This document shows, in pieces, positions 25,152 through 34,892 of a stretch of DNA of 64,000 nucleotides; position 1 is the first letter of the stretch; every line of letters starts with the position of its first letter. Made by a program: the position numbers and the translations under genes. Source of the stretch: Carnobacterium divergens. Its GTDB lineage: Bacteria; Bacillota; Bacilli; Lactobacillales; Carnobacteriaceae. The stretch lies in the NCBI RefSeq assembly GCF_900258435.1, contig NZ_LT992558.1, forward strand, positions 2,557,889 through 2,621,888, in the 5' to 3' direction. The notes below the pieces were generated by a model. The model searched no databases, was not told where the DNA came from, and saw nothing but the letters and a program-made list of their open reading frames with translations.

Positions 25152-25475
25152 TTAAAAAAGAGAAACCATTAAAGAAATCCCTGCAACGCCAAAAAGAATC
25201 GACCACATAATATTTTTAGTCCAATAAGCGACAAACAAAATAAGTACGGCAGGTACTAATTTTAAATTCGTAACCGGATTTATCGAAAACGCTCCTTGCC
25301 AGAAAAAGATATCTGAACAAATTAGCGCAGAAAAAATAGAAACTGGAATAAAGGACATCCATTTCACAAACTTAGGTGGAATTTCCCGATTGCTTAATAG
25401 CAACATCGGCAACATTCTTGGTAAATAGGTTACTACTGCCATTCCCAAAATTAAATAAAGCTGTTCACGACTCAT
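25152..25475 (-). CDS. azlD: Branched-chain amino acid exporter small subunit AzlD
   Basis: 107 residues with three to four membrane helices (about 5-25, 40-60, 65-85, 88-106). It pairs with AzlC to form a branched-chain amino acid exporter. The conserved TYLPRMLPMLLLSNR segment after helix 1 is family-typical. The start overlaps the azlC end by 11 bases, implying coupled translation. No Lrp-like regulator lies next to it. Confidence 0.9.
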   Translation of the reverse strand: MSREQLYLILGMAVVTYLPRMLPMLLLSNREIPPKFVKWMSFIPVSIFSALICSDIFFWQGAFSINPVTNLKLVPAVLILFVAYWTKNIMWSILFGVAGISLMVSLF

Positions 25476-26190
25476 CAGACACCGCCCCTTTTTTGGAAGT
25501 CAAATACTGATCTATGAAAAATCCCACAAAAGAAGCTAGAATAGCCGCAATAACTAAGGCAATATTATGCTTCAATAAAATCATTAACACCACCGAAAAA
25601 AAGCCTGCAACAATCCCTACTACTAAAAATAATGGAGAAACAAACTGCATCACTAATAAGCAAATAAACATCGCAATCAGCACATAGTTCATAATCGTTG
25701 TATTAATGCTTAAATTACTGCCAATAATTCCTCCTATAAAAGTACTTATTCCCCAAACGACATACGGAATAATCCCTGTTTTCAAGGCCTTCGTCTCACT
25801 CCATTCATGATTATGAAATTGATTGTAATTCACTGCATAGCTCTCATCTGCTAAGGAGTGCGTGTACAAGAAAATCATTGGAATCGAACTGTTTTTAAAA
25901 TGCGTTGACATACTTGAACTCATTAGAACATGTCTTAAATTTAAAAAAAACGTCATCATAATCATTGCCGGCACTGTTGCCCCCATCACAAGCATCGAAG
26001 CCACCATAAATTGTGAAGCTCCTGCATATACAAGCAAGCTCATTAATAAAATACTTAACGGGCTGAATCCAGCATCATACAACACCATTCCACAAGCCAT
26101 TCCCAATGATACAAAACCAATTGTTACTGGATAAATGACCTTTAAAGCCTCTAACCATTCTTGCTTTCTCATATTTATGTATCCCCACAA
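25465..26190 (-). CDS. azlC: Branched-chain amino acid exporter large subunit AzlC
   Basis: 241 residues with about six to seven membrane helices. The family motifs FVSLGMACGMVLYDAGFSP and YAGASQFMVASMLVMG are visible. Together with AzlD it exports leucine-type amino acids or analogues. The listed start (MWGYINMRKQEW) is ATG 26190; an internal ATG gives MRKQEWLEALK, which is nearer the family's usual N-terminus, so the true start may be 18 bases later. Confidence 0.9.
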   Translation of the reverse strand: MWGYINMRKQEWLEALKVIYPVTIGFVSLGMACGMVLYDAGFSPLSILLMSLLVYAGASQFMVASMLVMGATVPAMIMMTFFLNLRHVLMSSSMSTHFKNSSIPMIFLYTHSLADESYAVNYNQFHNHEWSETKALKTGIIPYVVWGISTFIGGIIGSNLSINTTIMNYVLIAMFICLLVMQFVSPLFLVVGIVAGFFSVVLMILLKHNIALVIAAILASFVGFFIDQYLTSKKGAVSDES

Positions 26191-26359
26191 TTGTATCTGC
26201 CATTATAGCATAAAATCTCATCTTTTTTTCATTTATTTTTAATAAAAATCCAGTCTAAAAAATTTCTCTATTTATCTCTTCACAAAAATGGCAAGAAACG
26301 TTAAAATAAAAGACGTAATAAAATGAATCATACTATATTAGTAGAAAGGAAAATTTAAA

Positions 26360-26662
26360 TTGAATAAAATCAAAGTACACTATTTAGCTCTAAGTACATT
26401 TTTTTTACTAATGAGCTTTTCTTTACATAATCTATTTTTTATGTTTAAAGACTTTTTAACTATTCGAATTTTTATGTACATATTGGGATTAACCTGTATC
26501 TTTTTAAGCTCTATATGTGGAATTTACAATTTATTGAAATTTTCCCGTTATGAAAAAAGTTTTTATTTAACAGCATGGGTTATAATTTTTATCGATATAC
26601 TCTATTTAACAGTGCAAACTTTTCTTTTTTTCTTTCAATTAGGTTTACTGTTGCCTAATTAG
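26360..26662 (+). CDS. Small integral membrane protein, unknown
   Basis: 100 residues with three hydrophobic segments (about 8-28, 34-57, 68-95), ending LLLPN. TTG 26360 follows AGAAAGGAAAA. No family recognised and no motif. It stands alone between azlC and gpmA and is followed by a strong hairpin at 26723-26757. Probably real because of the ribosome site and terminator, but its role is unknown. Confidence 0.6.
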   Translation: MNKIKVHYLALSTFFLLMSFSLHNLFFMFKDFLTIRIFMYILGLTCIFLSSICGIYNLLKFSRYEKSFYLTAWVIIFIDILYLTVQTFLFFFQLGLLLPN

Positions 26663-26722
26663 ACAGCTCTCTTACGGATTAAAATAAAAGAAGATTACAT
26701 ATTCTAAAATAAGTTGTAAAAA

Positions 26723-26757
26723 AAAAGCATTCTTGTAGAGTTTACAAGAATGCTTTT
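26723..26757. terminator. Bidirectional terminator before gpmA
   Basis: A 15-bp perfect stem (AAAAGCATTCTTGTA and its complement) with a 5-base loop and T/A runs on both sides. Confidence 0.8.
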
Positions 26758-26813
26758 TGCAACTAATTTTAAGAACAGCAACGGAATAAGCAACAAAACA
26801 ATTGGTTCCTTTT

Positions 26814-27497
26814 TTATAAATAATATTTTTTACTAACCGATAAATCTTCATTTAATTCATAAACTAACGGTTGACCTGTTGGAATTTCCAATGCCATAAT
26901 ATCGTCATCTGAAATGCCCTCAATGTATTTTGCTAAGGCACGCAATGAATTGCCATGTGCTGCTACTAAAACAGTTTTGTGATCCAAGATAGCTGGAGCG
27001 ATTTGATCTTCCCAGAAAGGAATAACGCGTTCTAGCGTTACTTTCAAATTTTCACCCATTGGAATACGACTTTTTTGTAAGTTTGCATAGCGACGGTCAT
27101 TTGTTGCAGATCCTGGATCCGTTGGTGCCAATAATGGTGGCAAGGTATCATACGAACGACGCCATAATTGAACTTGGTCTGCACCATATTTTTCAGCTGT
27201 TTCTTTTTTATTTAAGCCCTGTAACGCTCCATAATGACGTTCATTTAAGCGCCAAGATTTTACTTCTGGAACCCATAATTGATCAGATTCTTCTAACACG
27301 ATGTGACAGGTTTTAATGGCCCTTTTTAAGACAGAAGTAAAGGCAACATCAAATTCAAGGCCTGCTTCTTTGATTTTACGACCTGCTTCCGTTGCTTCTG
27401 CTAATCCTGCTTCACTTAAATCAACATCCACCCAACCGGTAAATTGATTCAAGGCATTCCAATCACTCAGTCCGTGACGTACAAAAACTAATTTCAT
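26814..27497 (-). CDS. gpmA: 2,3-bisphosphoglycerate-dependent phosphoglycerate mutase
   Basis: 227 residues. Interconverts 3- and 2-phosphoglycerate in glycolysis. The RHG motif R7-H8-G9 carries the phospho-histidine; [12 protein letters not shown] and the second His in [10 protein letters not shown] are conserved. The start chosen is ATG 27497 (MKLVFVRHG), the usual N-terminus; the frame extends upstream to 27539 but that part is not family-like. AGGAAAG precedes it. Confidence 0.95.
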   Translation of the reverse strand: MKLVFVRHGLSDWNALNQFTGWVDVDLSEAGLAEATEAGRKIKEAGLEFDVAFTSVLKRAIKTCHIVLEESDQLWVPEVKSWRLNERHYGALQGLNKKETAEKYGADQVQLWRRSYDTLPPLLAPTDPGSATNDRRYANLQKSRIPMGENLKVTLERVIPFWEDQIAPAILDHKTVLVAAHGNSLRALAKYIEGISDDDIMALEIPTGQPLVYELNEDLSVSKKYYL

Positions 27498-27659
27498 TAA
27501 AATCCCTACTTTCCTCTTGTTGATACAACTATTGTACACCTAAATACTAGAATATGCGAAAATTTTATTTGTAGAACGAAAAGAGATTTGCTATGATACG
27601 TAAAGAGTCCTTTTCCAACAAATACTCTATCATTTTGAATGAAGGGAACGATTCATTTT

Positions 27660-27866
27660 ATGTTAAAAAAAATCGTTTATAGCGCTTGGTTGATTAGTAT
27701 TATTTATTTTATTTGTTACTTAACAATGCCTTTTCTTGAAAATGCAGTAAAAAACGGTGGCTTGATGATCTACATTCATGTCATTATGGATTTAATTTTA
27801 ATTGGCGGCTTTTTCTTTGTATTTGTATCAATTATCCGTTTCTTTTTTGCAAATCCAGATAAATAA
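27660..27866 (+). CDS. Small two-helix membrane protein, unknown
   Basis: 68 residues with two membrane helices (about 5-25 and 36-60), ending FFFANPDK. ATG 27660 lies about 12 bases after GAAGGGA; ATG 27639 in the same frame would overlap that site, so the later start is preferred. No family recognised. The gene is followed by a strong bidirectional terminator shared with the formate channel gene. Confidence 0.6.
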   Translation: MLKKIVYSAWLISIIYFICYLTMPFLENAVKNGGLMIYIHVIMDLILIGGFFFVFVSIIRFFFANPDK

Positions 27867-27900
27867 AAAAAACGAATTCCACTAATGGAATTCGTTTTTT
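27867..27900. terminator. Bidirectional terminator
   Basis: A 14-bp perfect stem AAAAAACGAATTCC and complement with a 6-base loop. Serves the small membrane gene and the convergent formate/nitrite transporter. Confidence 0.85.
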
Positions 27901-27902
27901 TA

Positions 27903-28661
27903 TTAATGTTTTAAGGCTTTGTAGTATAACGCTGAGACAAATACAGCTCCACCAACAATATTGCCTAAATAAACTGGAACAAAATTTTGAATCAGTTGAC
28001 TCCAAGTTGCACCACCTTCAAAGATCGCAGCTGGAATCACGAACAAATTAGCCACACTATGTTGAAACCCAATCGCAACAAAGGTCATGACAGGAAACCA
28101 AATCCCTAACATCTTACCTGATGCATCTTTAGCACCGTAACATAACCATAAAGCTAATCCTACAAACCAATTACAGCCGATTCCTGAAATAAAGGCTTGC
28201 AGCGGACTAGCCGCAACTTTCCCTTGAGCTAAAGTGACTGTTTCATGTAAAAAAGCACCTGAACTTGTTAAGCCTACGATATGACCAAAAAAGTACGCTA
28301 CGAAAAGTGCGCCAACAATGTTAGCTACTGTAATCGTCAACCAATTGATAAGCAATTCTTTCATTGTTACCTTTTTATCCAACCAAGCAGCCGAAACAGC
28401 CATCATATTTCCTGTAATCAACTCGCCTCCACCTAAAAGAATCACAATCAAACCGATTGGGAAAACACAAGCGCCAATAAAGCTTGCAAAACTTCCCCAT
28501 TCTTCAATCATTGACGAGGCAACCCGAATATAAGCTAAATAGCCTAACGAAATCATCGCCCCTCCTACAAATCCAAGTAATAGCTTACTTGATAACGGTT
28601 TGGCAATTTTCTTTTTGCCCATTTGGATGGTAATGTCTAGAATTTCATCTGGTGTGTACAT
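27903..28661 (-). CDS. Formate/nitrite transporter (FNT) family channel
   Basis: 252 residues with six membrane helices. The family signature GGGELITGNMM (about 76-86) and the inverted-repeat counterpart GIGCNWFVGLALW (about 160-172) line the pore. It passes formate or nitrite. In a fermenting bacterium, formate from pyruvate formate-lyase is the likely substrate. ATG 28661 follows AGGAGTG. The neighbouring genes are general metabolism. Confidence 0.92.
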   Translation of the reverse strand: MYTPDEILDITIQMGKKKIAKPLSSKLLLGFVGGAMISLGYLAYIRVASSMIEEWGSFASFIGACVFPIGLIVILLGGGELITGNMMAVSAAWLDKKVTMKELLINWLTITVANIVGALFVAYFFGHIVGLTSSGAFLHETVTLAQGKVAASPLQAFISGIGCNWFVGLALWLCYGAKDASGKMLGIWFPVMTFVAIGFQHSVANLFVIPAAIFEGGATWSQLIQNFVPVYLGNIVGGAVFVSALYYKALKH

Positions 28662-28812
28662 CGTTTCATTTCACTCCTACTGATTAATTAATTAAATCGT
28701 ATTTTATCATTTATAAGTTCTAATACTTTCTTATTTTACTTGATTTTTTTGAAATTACAATCTTTTTTGTGTTTTTTTTCACAAGATTTAATAAAAAGTG
28801 GATTCAAAAAAA

Positions 28813-28854
28813 GAGATCGACAAAAACGATTCATTAGTCGTTTTTGTCAATCTC
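28813..28854 (-). terminator. Terminator of rpiA
   Basis: Long stem GAGAT-CGACAAAAACGA with its complement TCGTTTTTGTC-ATCTC (one bulge), followed on the minus strand by TCTTTTTTT. Confidence 0.8.
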
Positions 28855-28869
28855 CTTTAACTAGTTGAA

Positions 28870-29541
28870 TTAACGCACTTCTTTCACAACTGGACCATTC
28901 TCATAACCCACAATGACAGTATTCACACGATCTAAAAACAAGCCATGCTCTACCACGCCTGTTAAGCCATCTAACCACGTTGCTAAGGCATGTGGTTCCT
29001 TGATTTCTTTCATGTTTAAATCAATCAATAAGTGACCGCCATCTGTTACATATTTTTCACCAGCTTCATCTAAGCGAAATTCTGGTTGATAGCCTTTTGC
29101 CTCAAAAATTTTAAACAATTGAAGACTTCCGTAAGGCATGACTTCGATTGGCAATGGGAACGTGCCTAATTCATCAACCATTTTGCTTTCGTCTACAATC
29201 CAAATCACTTTTTTAGAATAATCTGCTACGATTTTTTCAAATAACAGTGCACCGCCGCCGCCTTTAATGCCTTGAAAGTCACGACTGATTTCATCTGCTC
29301 CGTCAATCGTAATGTCAATCACATCTACTTCGTCTACACTTTTAAGTGGAATGCCTAAGCCTTCAGCCTGTTCCTTCGTTCTTGTTGACGTCGTTACACC
29401 AATAATATTCAAACCTTCATTCACTCTACGTCCTAAAGCTTCCACCATGTAGTAAGCAGTAGACCCTGTTCCTAATCCAACTACCATACCCTCTTTGATG
29501 TATTCAGCTGCTTTTTCTCCAACCATCTGCTTTAAATTCAC
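28870..29541 (-). CDS. rpiA: Ribose-5-phosphate isomerase A
   Basis: 223 residues. Interconverts ribose 5-phosphate and ribulose 5-phosphate. [16 protein letters not shown] (about 22-37), DGADEI (about 80-85), [14 protein letters not shown] and [10 protein letters not shown] are the conserved blocks; Asp81/84 and Glu in the third block are catalytic. The AGGAGG-like site is clear before ATG 29541. It lies 32 bases after the ASCH-domain gene and may share its transcript. Confidence 0.95.
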   Translation of the reverse strand: MNLKQMVGEKAAEYIKEGMVVGLGTGSTAYYMVEALGRRVNEGLNIIGVTTSTRTKEQAEGLGIPLKSVDEVDVIDITIDGADEISRDFQGIKGGGGALLFEKIVADYSKKVIWIVDESKMVDELGTFPLPIEVMPYGSLQLFKIFEAKGYQPEFRLDEAGEKYVTDGGHLLIDLNMKEIKEPHALATWLDGLTGVVEHGLFLDRVNTVIVGYENGPVVKEVR

Positions 29542-29573
29542 GTCTCGTTCCTCCTAAAAGTTATCTATTTATT

Positions 29574-30044
29574 TTAAGCCGCATAAACCAATTCAAATTG
29601 TTCGCACACAATCTCCATTGAGGGGCTAAACTCCCAATCCATTTCAGCGAATTCACGCTTGAAAAACGCTTCATGTTCTTCACGCCAGTAGGCTAGGGTT
29701 CGATCGCCTTCCCCTTCTTCGTAAGCGATGGTTTCTGGAACTTCTTCAAAAGAGTAAATTGTTACTTTACGATTTTGAACAATCCCCATTGCTTCACCAT
29801 TTCCATCCAAAATAACTGAATAATCACCAGCTTTTGGAATCGGCTCGTTTTCTAATTTATAACCATGCAACGCACTACAAGTAGCTGTTTTCAACCCTGA
29901 AAGCACCAATGCTGAAAGTTCATCGGCCATTTCTTTTGAGTCGCCAAATGCCCAAACAGAGTACGTATCTGGTACGTTTGGATTTTGTAATTTAAAATTC
30001 TGCCAAAGCTGTTTTGCGGATTCATTTTCCATATCAAACACCAT
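29574..30044 (-). CDS. ASCH domain protein
   Basis: About 156 residues forming a single ASCH (PUA-like) beta-barrel: KTATCSALHGYK, PKAGDYSVILDGNGEAMGIVQNRKV and YWREEHEAFFK are family-typical. ASCH proteins bind nucleic acid, and some are nucleoside amidohydrolases (YqfB type), so either RNA binding or acetylcytidine hydrolysis is possible. The start is uncertain among ATG 30044 (MVFDMENES), ATG 30032 (MENES) and an upstream start at 30068; none has a strong ribosome site. Confidence 0.85.
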   Translation of the reverse strand: MVFDMENESAKQLWQNFKLQNPNVPDTYSVWAFGDSKEMADELSALVLSGLKTATCSALHGYKLENEPIPKAGDYSVILDGNGEAMGIVQNRKVTIYSFEEVPETIAYEEGEGDRTLAYWREEHEAFFKREFAEMDWEFSPSMEIVCEQFELVYAA

Positions 30045-30228
30045 TCTTTCTTTCGCAACTAATAACACATTGCGTCGTGAATCAATAAAATAAATCCTCT
30101 CAATTTACTAGGACGTGTTAGTTATTTTATTAAATTTTGTTTAAGACCAGTCTTATTGTACCATATTTTTTTCAAGGATAGGAGATAATCTCTGAGAATG
30201 AAGATGTCTCTTATACTGTACCCCAATA

Positions 30229-30263
30229 AAAAAGCTTCAAATCTTTTAGACTTGAAGCTTTTC
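30229..30263 (-). terminator. Terminator of the pyruvate:ferredoxin oxidoreductase gene
   Basis: Stem AAAGCTTCAA/TTGAAGCTTT with an 11-base loop, followed on the minus strand by TTTTTTATTG. Confidence 0.75.
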
Positions 30264-30267
30264 CTTC

Positions 30268-33200
30268 TTATTCTTTTTCGAGTTTTGATTTAATTTTTTC
30301 TTCTTGACCTGTCATTCTAGCATAATTATAAAAGCGTATTTTTGCGTCTTCCACCGTTTTTTCAAACAAATGATCTGCAACGCTAGGATTGGCTTTTGAA
30401 AGAGATGAGAAGCGCGTTTGGGTCATCATAAATTCTTTCATATCCGCAAATTGAGGCTTTTTGTAATCAAGAATCATTGGGATTTTCCCTTTTTCACTTA
30501 ACAACGGATTAAAGCGATACAATGACCAATAACCAGAATCAACTGCTTCCTTCGTTTCCTTCAAGGCGTTGCCCATACCGCCTACCAAACCATGAACAAT
30601 ACACGGTGTATACGCAATAATCAATGAGGGGCCTGGGAATTTTTCAGCTTCTTCAAAAGCTTTAATCGTTTGAGCTTGGTTGGCTCCTAAAGCGATTTGT
30701 GCCACGTATACATTTCCGTAACTCATTGCCATCATCCCTAAATCTTTTTTAGAAGCGTACTTTCCACTAGCTGCAAATTTTGCAATCGCAGAAGTTGGGG
30801 TTGCTTTTGATGTTTGGCCGCCTGTATTCGAGTAAACTTCGTTATCCATCACCAACATATTTACATCTTCGCCACTCGCTAAAACGTGATCGATTCCGCC
30901 AAAGCCGATATCATAAGCCCAGCCGTCGCCGCCAATCATCCATTGACTCGGTTTAATGAAAAGATTCCGCTCTTGATAAATCTCTTCCAAAATTGGCGCT
31001 TGTTCTTTTTCTTGAAGCAGAGCAAATAACAGCTCATTGGCACGTTCCTTAGTCCCTTCACCTTCAAGCATGCCATTCATCCAATTTTCAAAAGCTTCTT
31101 TTAACCCATCACTTGGAATACCCGCTTCAATGGCTTCAATCATTTTAAGGGCAATGCCTTCCCGTCTTGATTGATTTGCTAAATGCATTCCGTAACCATA
31201 TTCAGCATTGTCTTCTAATAAAGAGTTTGACCACGCAGGGCCACAACCTTCACTATTCGTTGTATAAGGAGTTGCAGGACTTGATCCTCCCCAAATAGAA
31301 GAACAGCCTGTTGCATTAGCAATCATCATTCGATCGCCAAATAATTGCGTCAACAATTTCACATAAGGGGTTTCACCACAACCAGAACAAGCGCCTGAAA
31401 ATTCCATTAACGGTTGTTCAAATTGTGATCCTCTAACTGTATTTTTCTTAAATGGGTTTGCTTTTGCTTTTAACGTCATTGAGAACGCCCAGTTAACAGC
31501 TTGCTCTTTTTGTTCTTCATATGGACGCATTTGAATGGCTTTTTCTTTAGCCGGACAAGCGGCCACACACAACCCACAACCTGTACAATCATCTACTGCC
31601 ACTTGGATACGGTAGTTCAATCCATCTGCTCCACGGATATCCCGTACAATATAACCAGCTGGTGCTTCTTCCATTTCTTCTTCATCTGCTAAAAACGGAC
31701 GAATCGCTGCATGAGGGCAAACAAAGGCACATTCATTACACATGGTACAATTTTCAGGAATCCATTCTGGGACTTCTAAAGCAACCCCACGTTTTTCATA
31801 AGCAGCCATACCAACTGGGATTTCGCCACTTGTCATCTTGTTATCGATTAAGTTTTTAACTGTTAAAGAATCTCCTTCTTGACGATTCATCGGTTCTAAA
31901 ATATTGAAAACAAATTTTGGCAAATGACTTGTGTCTCGCTCTTCTTCACTAACTTCTTCCGTTGCCCAACTTTCAGGAATCGTCACTTTATGAACTAATT
32001 CAACTGCTGCATCAATCGCTTTTTGGTTGGTCTCTGCAATTTTAATAGATTTTTTCCCATAAACCGCCATTGCATCAGCTTTCATCAAATCCACGACTTC
32101 CTCAAACGGCATAATTTCTGTTACCTTGAAAAAAGCAGTTTGCATAATTGTATTGATCCGTCGGCCTAATCCAACTTCATTCGCTAACTTAACCGCATTA
32201 ATGGTATAAAATTGGATATCATTTTCAACTAGGTATTTCTTTAATTTAGTTGGCAGCATTTTGCTAAGTTGTTCATCGTCCCAAGCTGTATTTAACAAGA
32301 AAATACCGCCTTTTTTCAAGCCTTTAACGAGATCGTATTGATTTAAATACGCCGCAGTATGGCAGGCAACAAAATCAGCTGTTTCAATTAAAAAGCTTGA
32401 TTTGATTGGCTCTTGACCAAAGCGTAAATGGGAAACGGTCAATCCGCCAGACTTTTTAGAATCATAGGAAAAATACCCTTGTGCATACAAATCAGTATGA
32501 TCCCCAATCAATTTAATGGCTGATTTATTCGCTCCCACCGTTCCATCACTACCAAAGCCCCAGAATTTTGCTTGATACGTTCCAGCTGGTGTTAAATCAA
32601 TTTTTTCCCCTTTAGGCAAGGATAAATACGTCACATCATCCACGATTCCAACTGTAAATCTCGGTTTCAATGACGTTTCATCTTGACTTAAATGGTCAAA
32701 AATCCCTAAAATATCGCTTGACGTCACGTCTTTTGATCCTAGACCATATCGTCCACCAATTACTTTTGGACGTATCGCTGAATCATAAAGGACACTTTGA
32801 ACATCTAATAAAAGTGGCTCTCCACCTGCTCCTGGTTCTTTTGTACGATCTAAAACAGCAATTCTTTCGACTGTTTTTGGCAACTGCTCAATAAAGCTTG
32901 CAACTGGAAATGGACGATACAAGCGAATATTCATCAAGCCCACTTGCTTGCCTTGACTATTTAAATAGTCCACAACTTCTTCAATAACCGGCGTCACAGA
33001 GCCCATTGCAACAAGAACTTCTGTTGCTTCAGCATGCCCATAATAATTCACCAAATCATAATTCGTTCCTCGCAACTGGTTGATTTCATCCATGTAGTGT
33101 TTCACGATCGTTGGAACAGTTTCATAATGACTATTAATCGTTTCTCTTTGTTGAAAATGAATATCAGGATTTTGGTTTGTTCCACTAACCGTTGGATGAT

Positions 33201-33828
33201 TTGGATTCATCCCATTATGACGAAAGACTGTCAGAGCGTCTTTGTTCATAAGACCTTTTAATTCATCGTATTCTAAGACATCGATTTTTTGAATCTCATG
33301 ACTTGTACGAAAGCCATCAAAAAAGTTTACAAAGGGTAATGAACTTTCTAGTGTCGCTAAATGTGCAACAGCAGATAAATCCATCACTTCTTGAACACTG
33401 CCTTCACAAAGCATGGCAAAACCTGTTTGACGAGCTGCCATTACGTCACTATGATCGCCAAAAATATTTAGCGCATTCGTTGTGACTGCGCGACTGGCAA
33501 CGTGAAAAACAGTTGGCAACAATTCGCCTGCGATTTTATACATATTGGGAATCATCAACAGCAAGCCTTGTGAAGCGGTGTAGGTCGAGGTTAACGTTCC
33601 GGTTTTTAGCGACCCGTGAACAACGCCTGCCGCGCCTGCTTCTGATTGCATTTCAACAACTTTCACTTCTTGCCCAAATAAATTTTTCTTGCCATCTGAT
33701 GACCATTGATCCACTAATTCGGCCATTGTTGAACTGGGGGTAATTGGATAAATCGCTGCAACTTCAGTGAACGCATATGAAATATAGGCCGCTGCCGTAT
33801 TGCCATCCATTGTTTTTTGCTTTCTCAT
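30268..33828 (-). CDS. nifJ: Pyruvate:ferredoxin (flavodoxin) oxidoreductase
   Basis: 1186 residues, the single-chain homodimeric PFOR. It oxidises pyruvate to acetyl-CoA and CO2 and reduces ferredoxin or flavodoxin; strictly oxygen-sensitive. Domains in order: pyrimidine-binding (YPITPSS near 35), the gamma-like domain, two 4Fe-4S ferredoxin motifs (CTMCNECAFVCP and CTGCGLCVAACP around 690-760), then the TPP domain with GDGWAYDIGFGG and DNEVYSNTGGQTS. ATG 33828 (MRKQKTMDGN) follows AGAGGAG; the frame extends 6 codons further. Monocistronic. With Pta in this window, acetyl-CoA could be turned into acetyl phosphate and ATP. Confidence 0.95.
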   Translation of the reverse strand: MRKQKTMDGNTAAAYISYAFTEVAAIYPITPSSTMAELVDQWSSDGKKNLFGQEVKVVEMQSEAGAAGVVHGSLKTGTLTSTYTASQGLLLMIPNMYKIAGELLPTVFHVASRAVTTNALNIFGDHSDVMAARQTGFAMLCEGSVQEVMDLSAVAHLATLESSLPFVNFFDGFRTSHEIQKIDVLEYDELKGLMNKDALTVFRHNGMNPNHPTVSGTNQNPDIHFQQRETINSHYETVPTIVKHYMDEINQLRGTNYDLVNYYGHAEATEVLVAMGSVTPVIEEVVDYLNSQGKQVGLMNIRLYRPFPVASFIEQLPKTVERIAVLDRTKEPGAGGEPLLLDVQSVLYDSAIRPKVIGGRYGLGSKDVTSSDILGIFDHLSQDETSLKPRFTVGIVDDVTYLSLPKGEKIDLTPAGTYQAKFWGFGSDGTVGANKSAIKLIGDHTDLYAQGYFSYDSKKSGGLTVSHLRFGQEPIKSSFLIETADFVACHTAAYLNQYDLVKGLKKGGIFLLNTAWDDEQLSKMLPTKLKKYLVENDIQFYTINAVKLANEVGLGRRINTIMQTAFFKVTEIMPFEEVVDLMKADAMAVYGKKSIKIAETNQKAIDAAVELVHKVTIPESWATEEVSEEERDTSHLPKFVFNILEPMNRQEGDSLTVKNLIDNKMTSGEIPVGMAAYEKRGVALEVPEWIPENCTMCNECAFVCPHAAIRPFLADEEEMEEAPAGYIVRDIRGADGLNYRIQVAVDDCTGCGLCVAACPAKEKAIQMRPYEEQKEQAVNWAFSMTLKAKANPFKKNTVRGSQFEQPLMEFSGACSGCGETPYVKLLTQLFGDRMMIANATGCSSIWGGSSPATPYTTNSEGCGPAWSNSLLEDNAEYGYGMHLANQSRREGIALKMIEAIEAGIPSDGLKEAFENWMNGMLEGEGTKERANELLFALLQEKEQAPILEEIYQERNLFIKPSQWMIGGDGWAYDIGFGGIDHVLASGEDVNMLVMDNEVYSNTGGQTSKATPTSAIAKFAASGKYASKKDLGMMAMSYGNVYVAQIALGANQAQTIKAFEEAEKFPGPSLIIAYTPCIVHGLVGGMGNALKETKEAVDSGYWSLYRFNPLLSEKGKIPMILDYKKPQFADMKEFMMTQTRFSSLSKANPSVADHLFEKTVEDAKIRFYNYARMTGQEEKIKSKLEKE

Positions 33829-34092
33829 GTCTTCTCCTCTTTTCAATTTGTTGTTTTAACTAAGTTTGTGCAAAAATAATTTTCTATTAACCCTTTTATT
33901 TTAATGTTCTTAGATCATAAATACAAGTCAATGAAGGTTTTTTCACGAAAACATCATGAATTATTGCTTCATATAAGGTTAAGAAATAATACAATTAGTG
34001 CTTTTTTGCTAATCGTCCTTACTTTTGTTAAAATAGGTAGGAATTTATCATATGTTTGATTTCTTTAATCATACTAAAATTGGAGGATATCT

Positions 34093-34833
34093 ATGAATAC
34101 CACTCATTTAAAAACCGTCACTTCCGATGATCTCGGTGAGCTTACTCTTTTAGTAGGAGACCCCGCTCGCGTGACACTCATCTCTCAGAATTGGGAACAG
34201 ACACGAGTCGTCTCCCAAAATCGAGAACTCACTTTAGTCAGTGGCTTATGGAAGGGCAAAAGAGTTTCTATTTGTTCAACTGGAATGGGCGTAGGATCAA
34301 CCGAAATTGCTGTAATCGAGCTGATTCAAAGTGGTGCTAAACAATTTGTTCGTTTAGGAGGATGTGGTGCTTGGAGTAACGACATTCAAGCAGGTGATTT
34401 AATGTTTAACCATGGAATGGTACGGGACAAAGGGATGCTAGCTAGTTATGTACCGGATACTTATCCTGCAACTGCTGATCCAGTTTTACTCGGAAAACTA
34501 ACTGCAAAAGCAAGAGAAGATGGCTTTACTAGTCATGTTGGATTAGGCATGACCACGCAATCTTATTACTTAGGTCAAGGCAGAGACCCTCAACTTTCTA
34601 ATGGACCCAAAGGAGATCCTGCTTTCATGTCTTTCTGGCAAGAGCGGCATGTGTTAAATTGTGATATGGAAACAGCTGTGCTTTATTTATTAGCCTCTCT
34701 CTATCAAATTCCTGCTGCTAATTGTTTAGTGGTACATCTTAGCCGTATGAATCAGGAAAAAATAGAAGATACAGACTATGAAATACTTCATCAAAATGCT
34801 GCTGAATTGGTGTTAACAGCTTGTTTAACATAA
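34093..34833 (+). CDS. Purine/uridine nucleoside phosphorylase family protein
   Basis: 246 residues of the PNP_UDP_1 fold: VGDPARVTLIS (about 22-32), CSTGMGVGSTEIAVIEL (about 62-78) and the C-terminal NCDMETAVLY with the ribose-binding Met-Glu. This resembles uridine phosphorylase, which splits nucleosides with phosphate. The usual D/N at the base-binding loop is not clear, so the exact base is uncertain. ATG 34093 follows TTGGAGGA. Monocistronic with terminator at 34850-34892. Confidence 0.88.
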   Translation: MNTTHLKTVTSDDLGELTLLVGDPARVTLISQNWEQTRVVSQNRELTLVSGLWKGKRVSICSTGMGVGSTEIAVIELIQSGAKQFVRLGGCGAWSNDIQAGDLMFNHGMVRDKGMLASYVPDTYPATADPVLLGKLTAKAREDGFTSHVGLGMTTQSYYLGQGRDPQLSNGPKGDPAFMSFWQERHVLNCDMETAVLYLLASLYQIPAANCLVVHLSRMNQEKIEDTDYEILHQNAAELVLTACLT

Positions 34834-34849
34834 ATGATTTCCCAGGAAA

Positions 34850-34892
34850 TAAACAAAAAGAGTACCTAAAATATTAGGCACTCTTTTTGTTT
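34850..34892. terminator. Bidirectional terminator after the phosphorylase gene
   Basis: Stem AAACAAAAAGAGT/ACTCTTTTTGTTT with inner CCTAA/TTAGG pairing. The convergent LPMO gene ends at its edge. Confidence 0.8.

Noticed and set aside
30268-33828. Several plus-strand frames of 60-76 residues inside the PFOR gene
   Set aside because: They lack ribosome sites and family features and lie opposite a well-conserved gene; shadows of its codon use.
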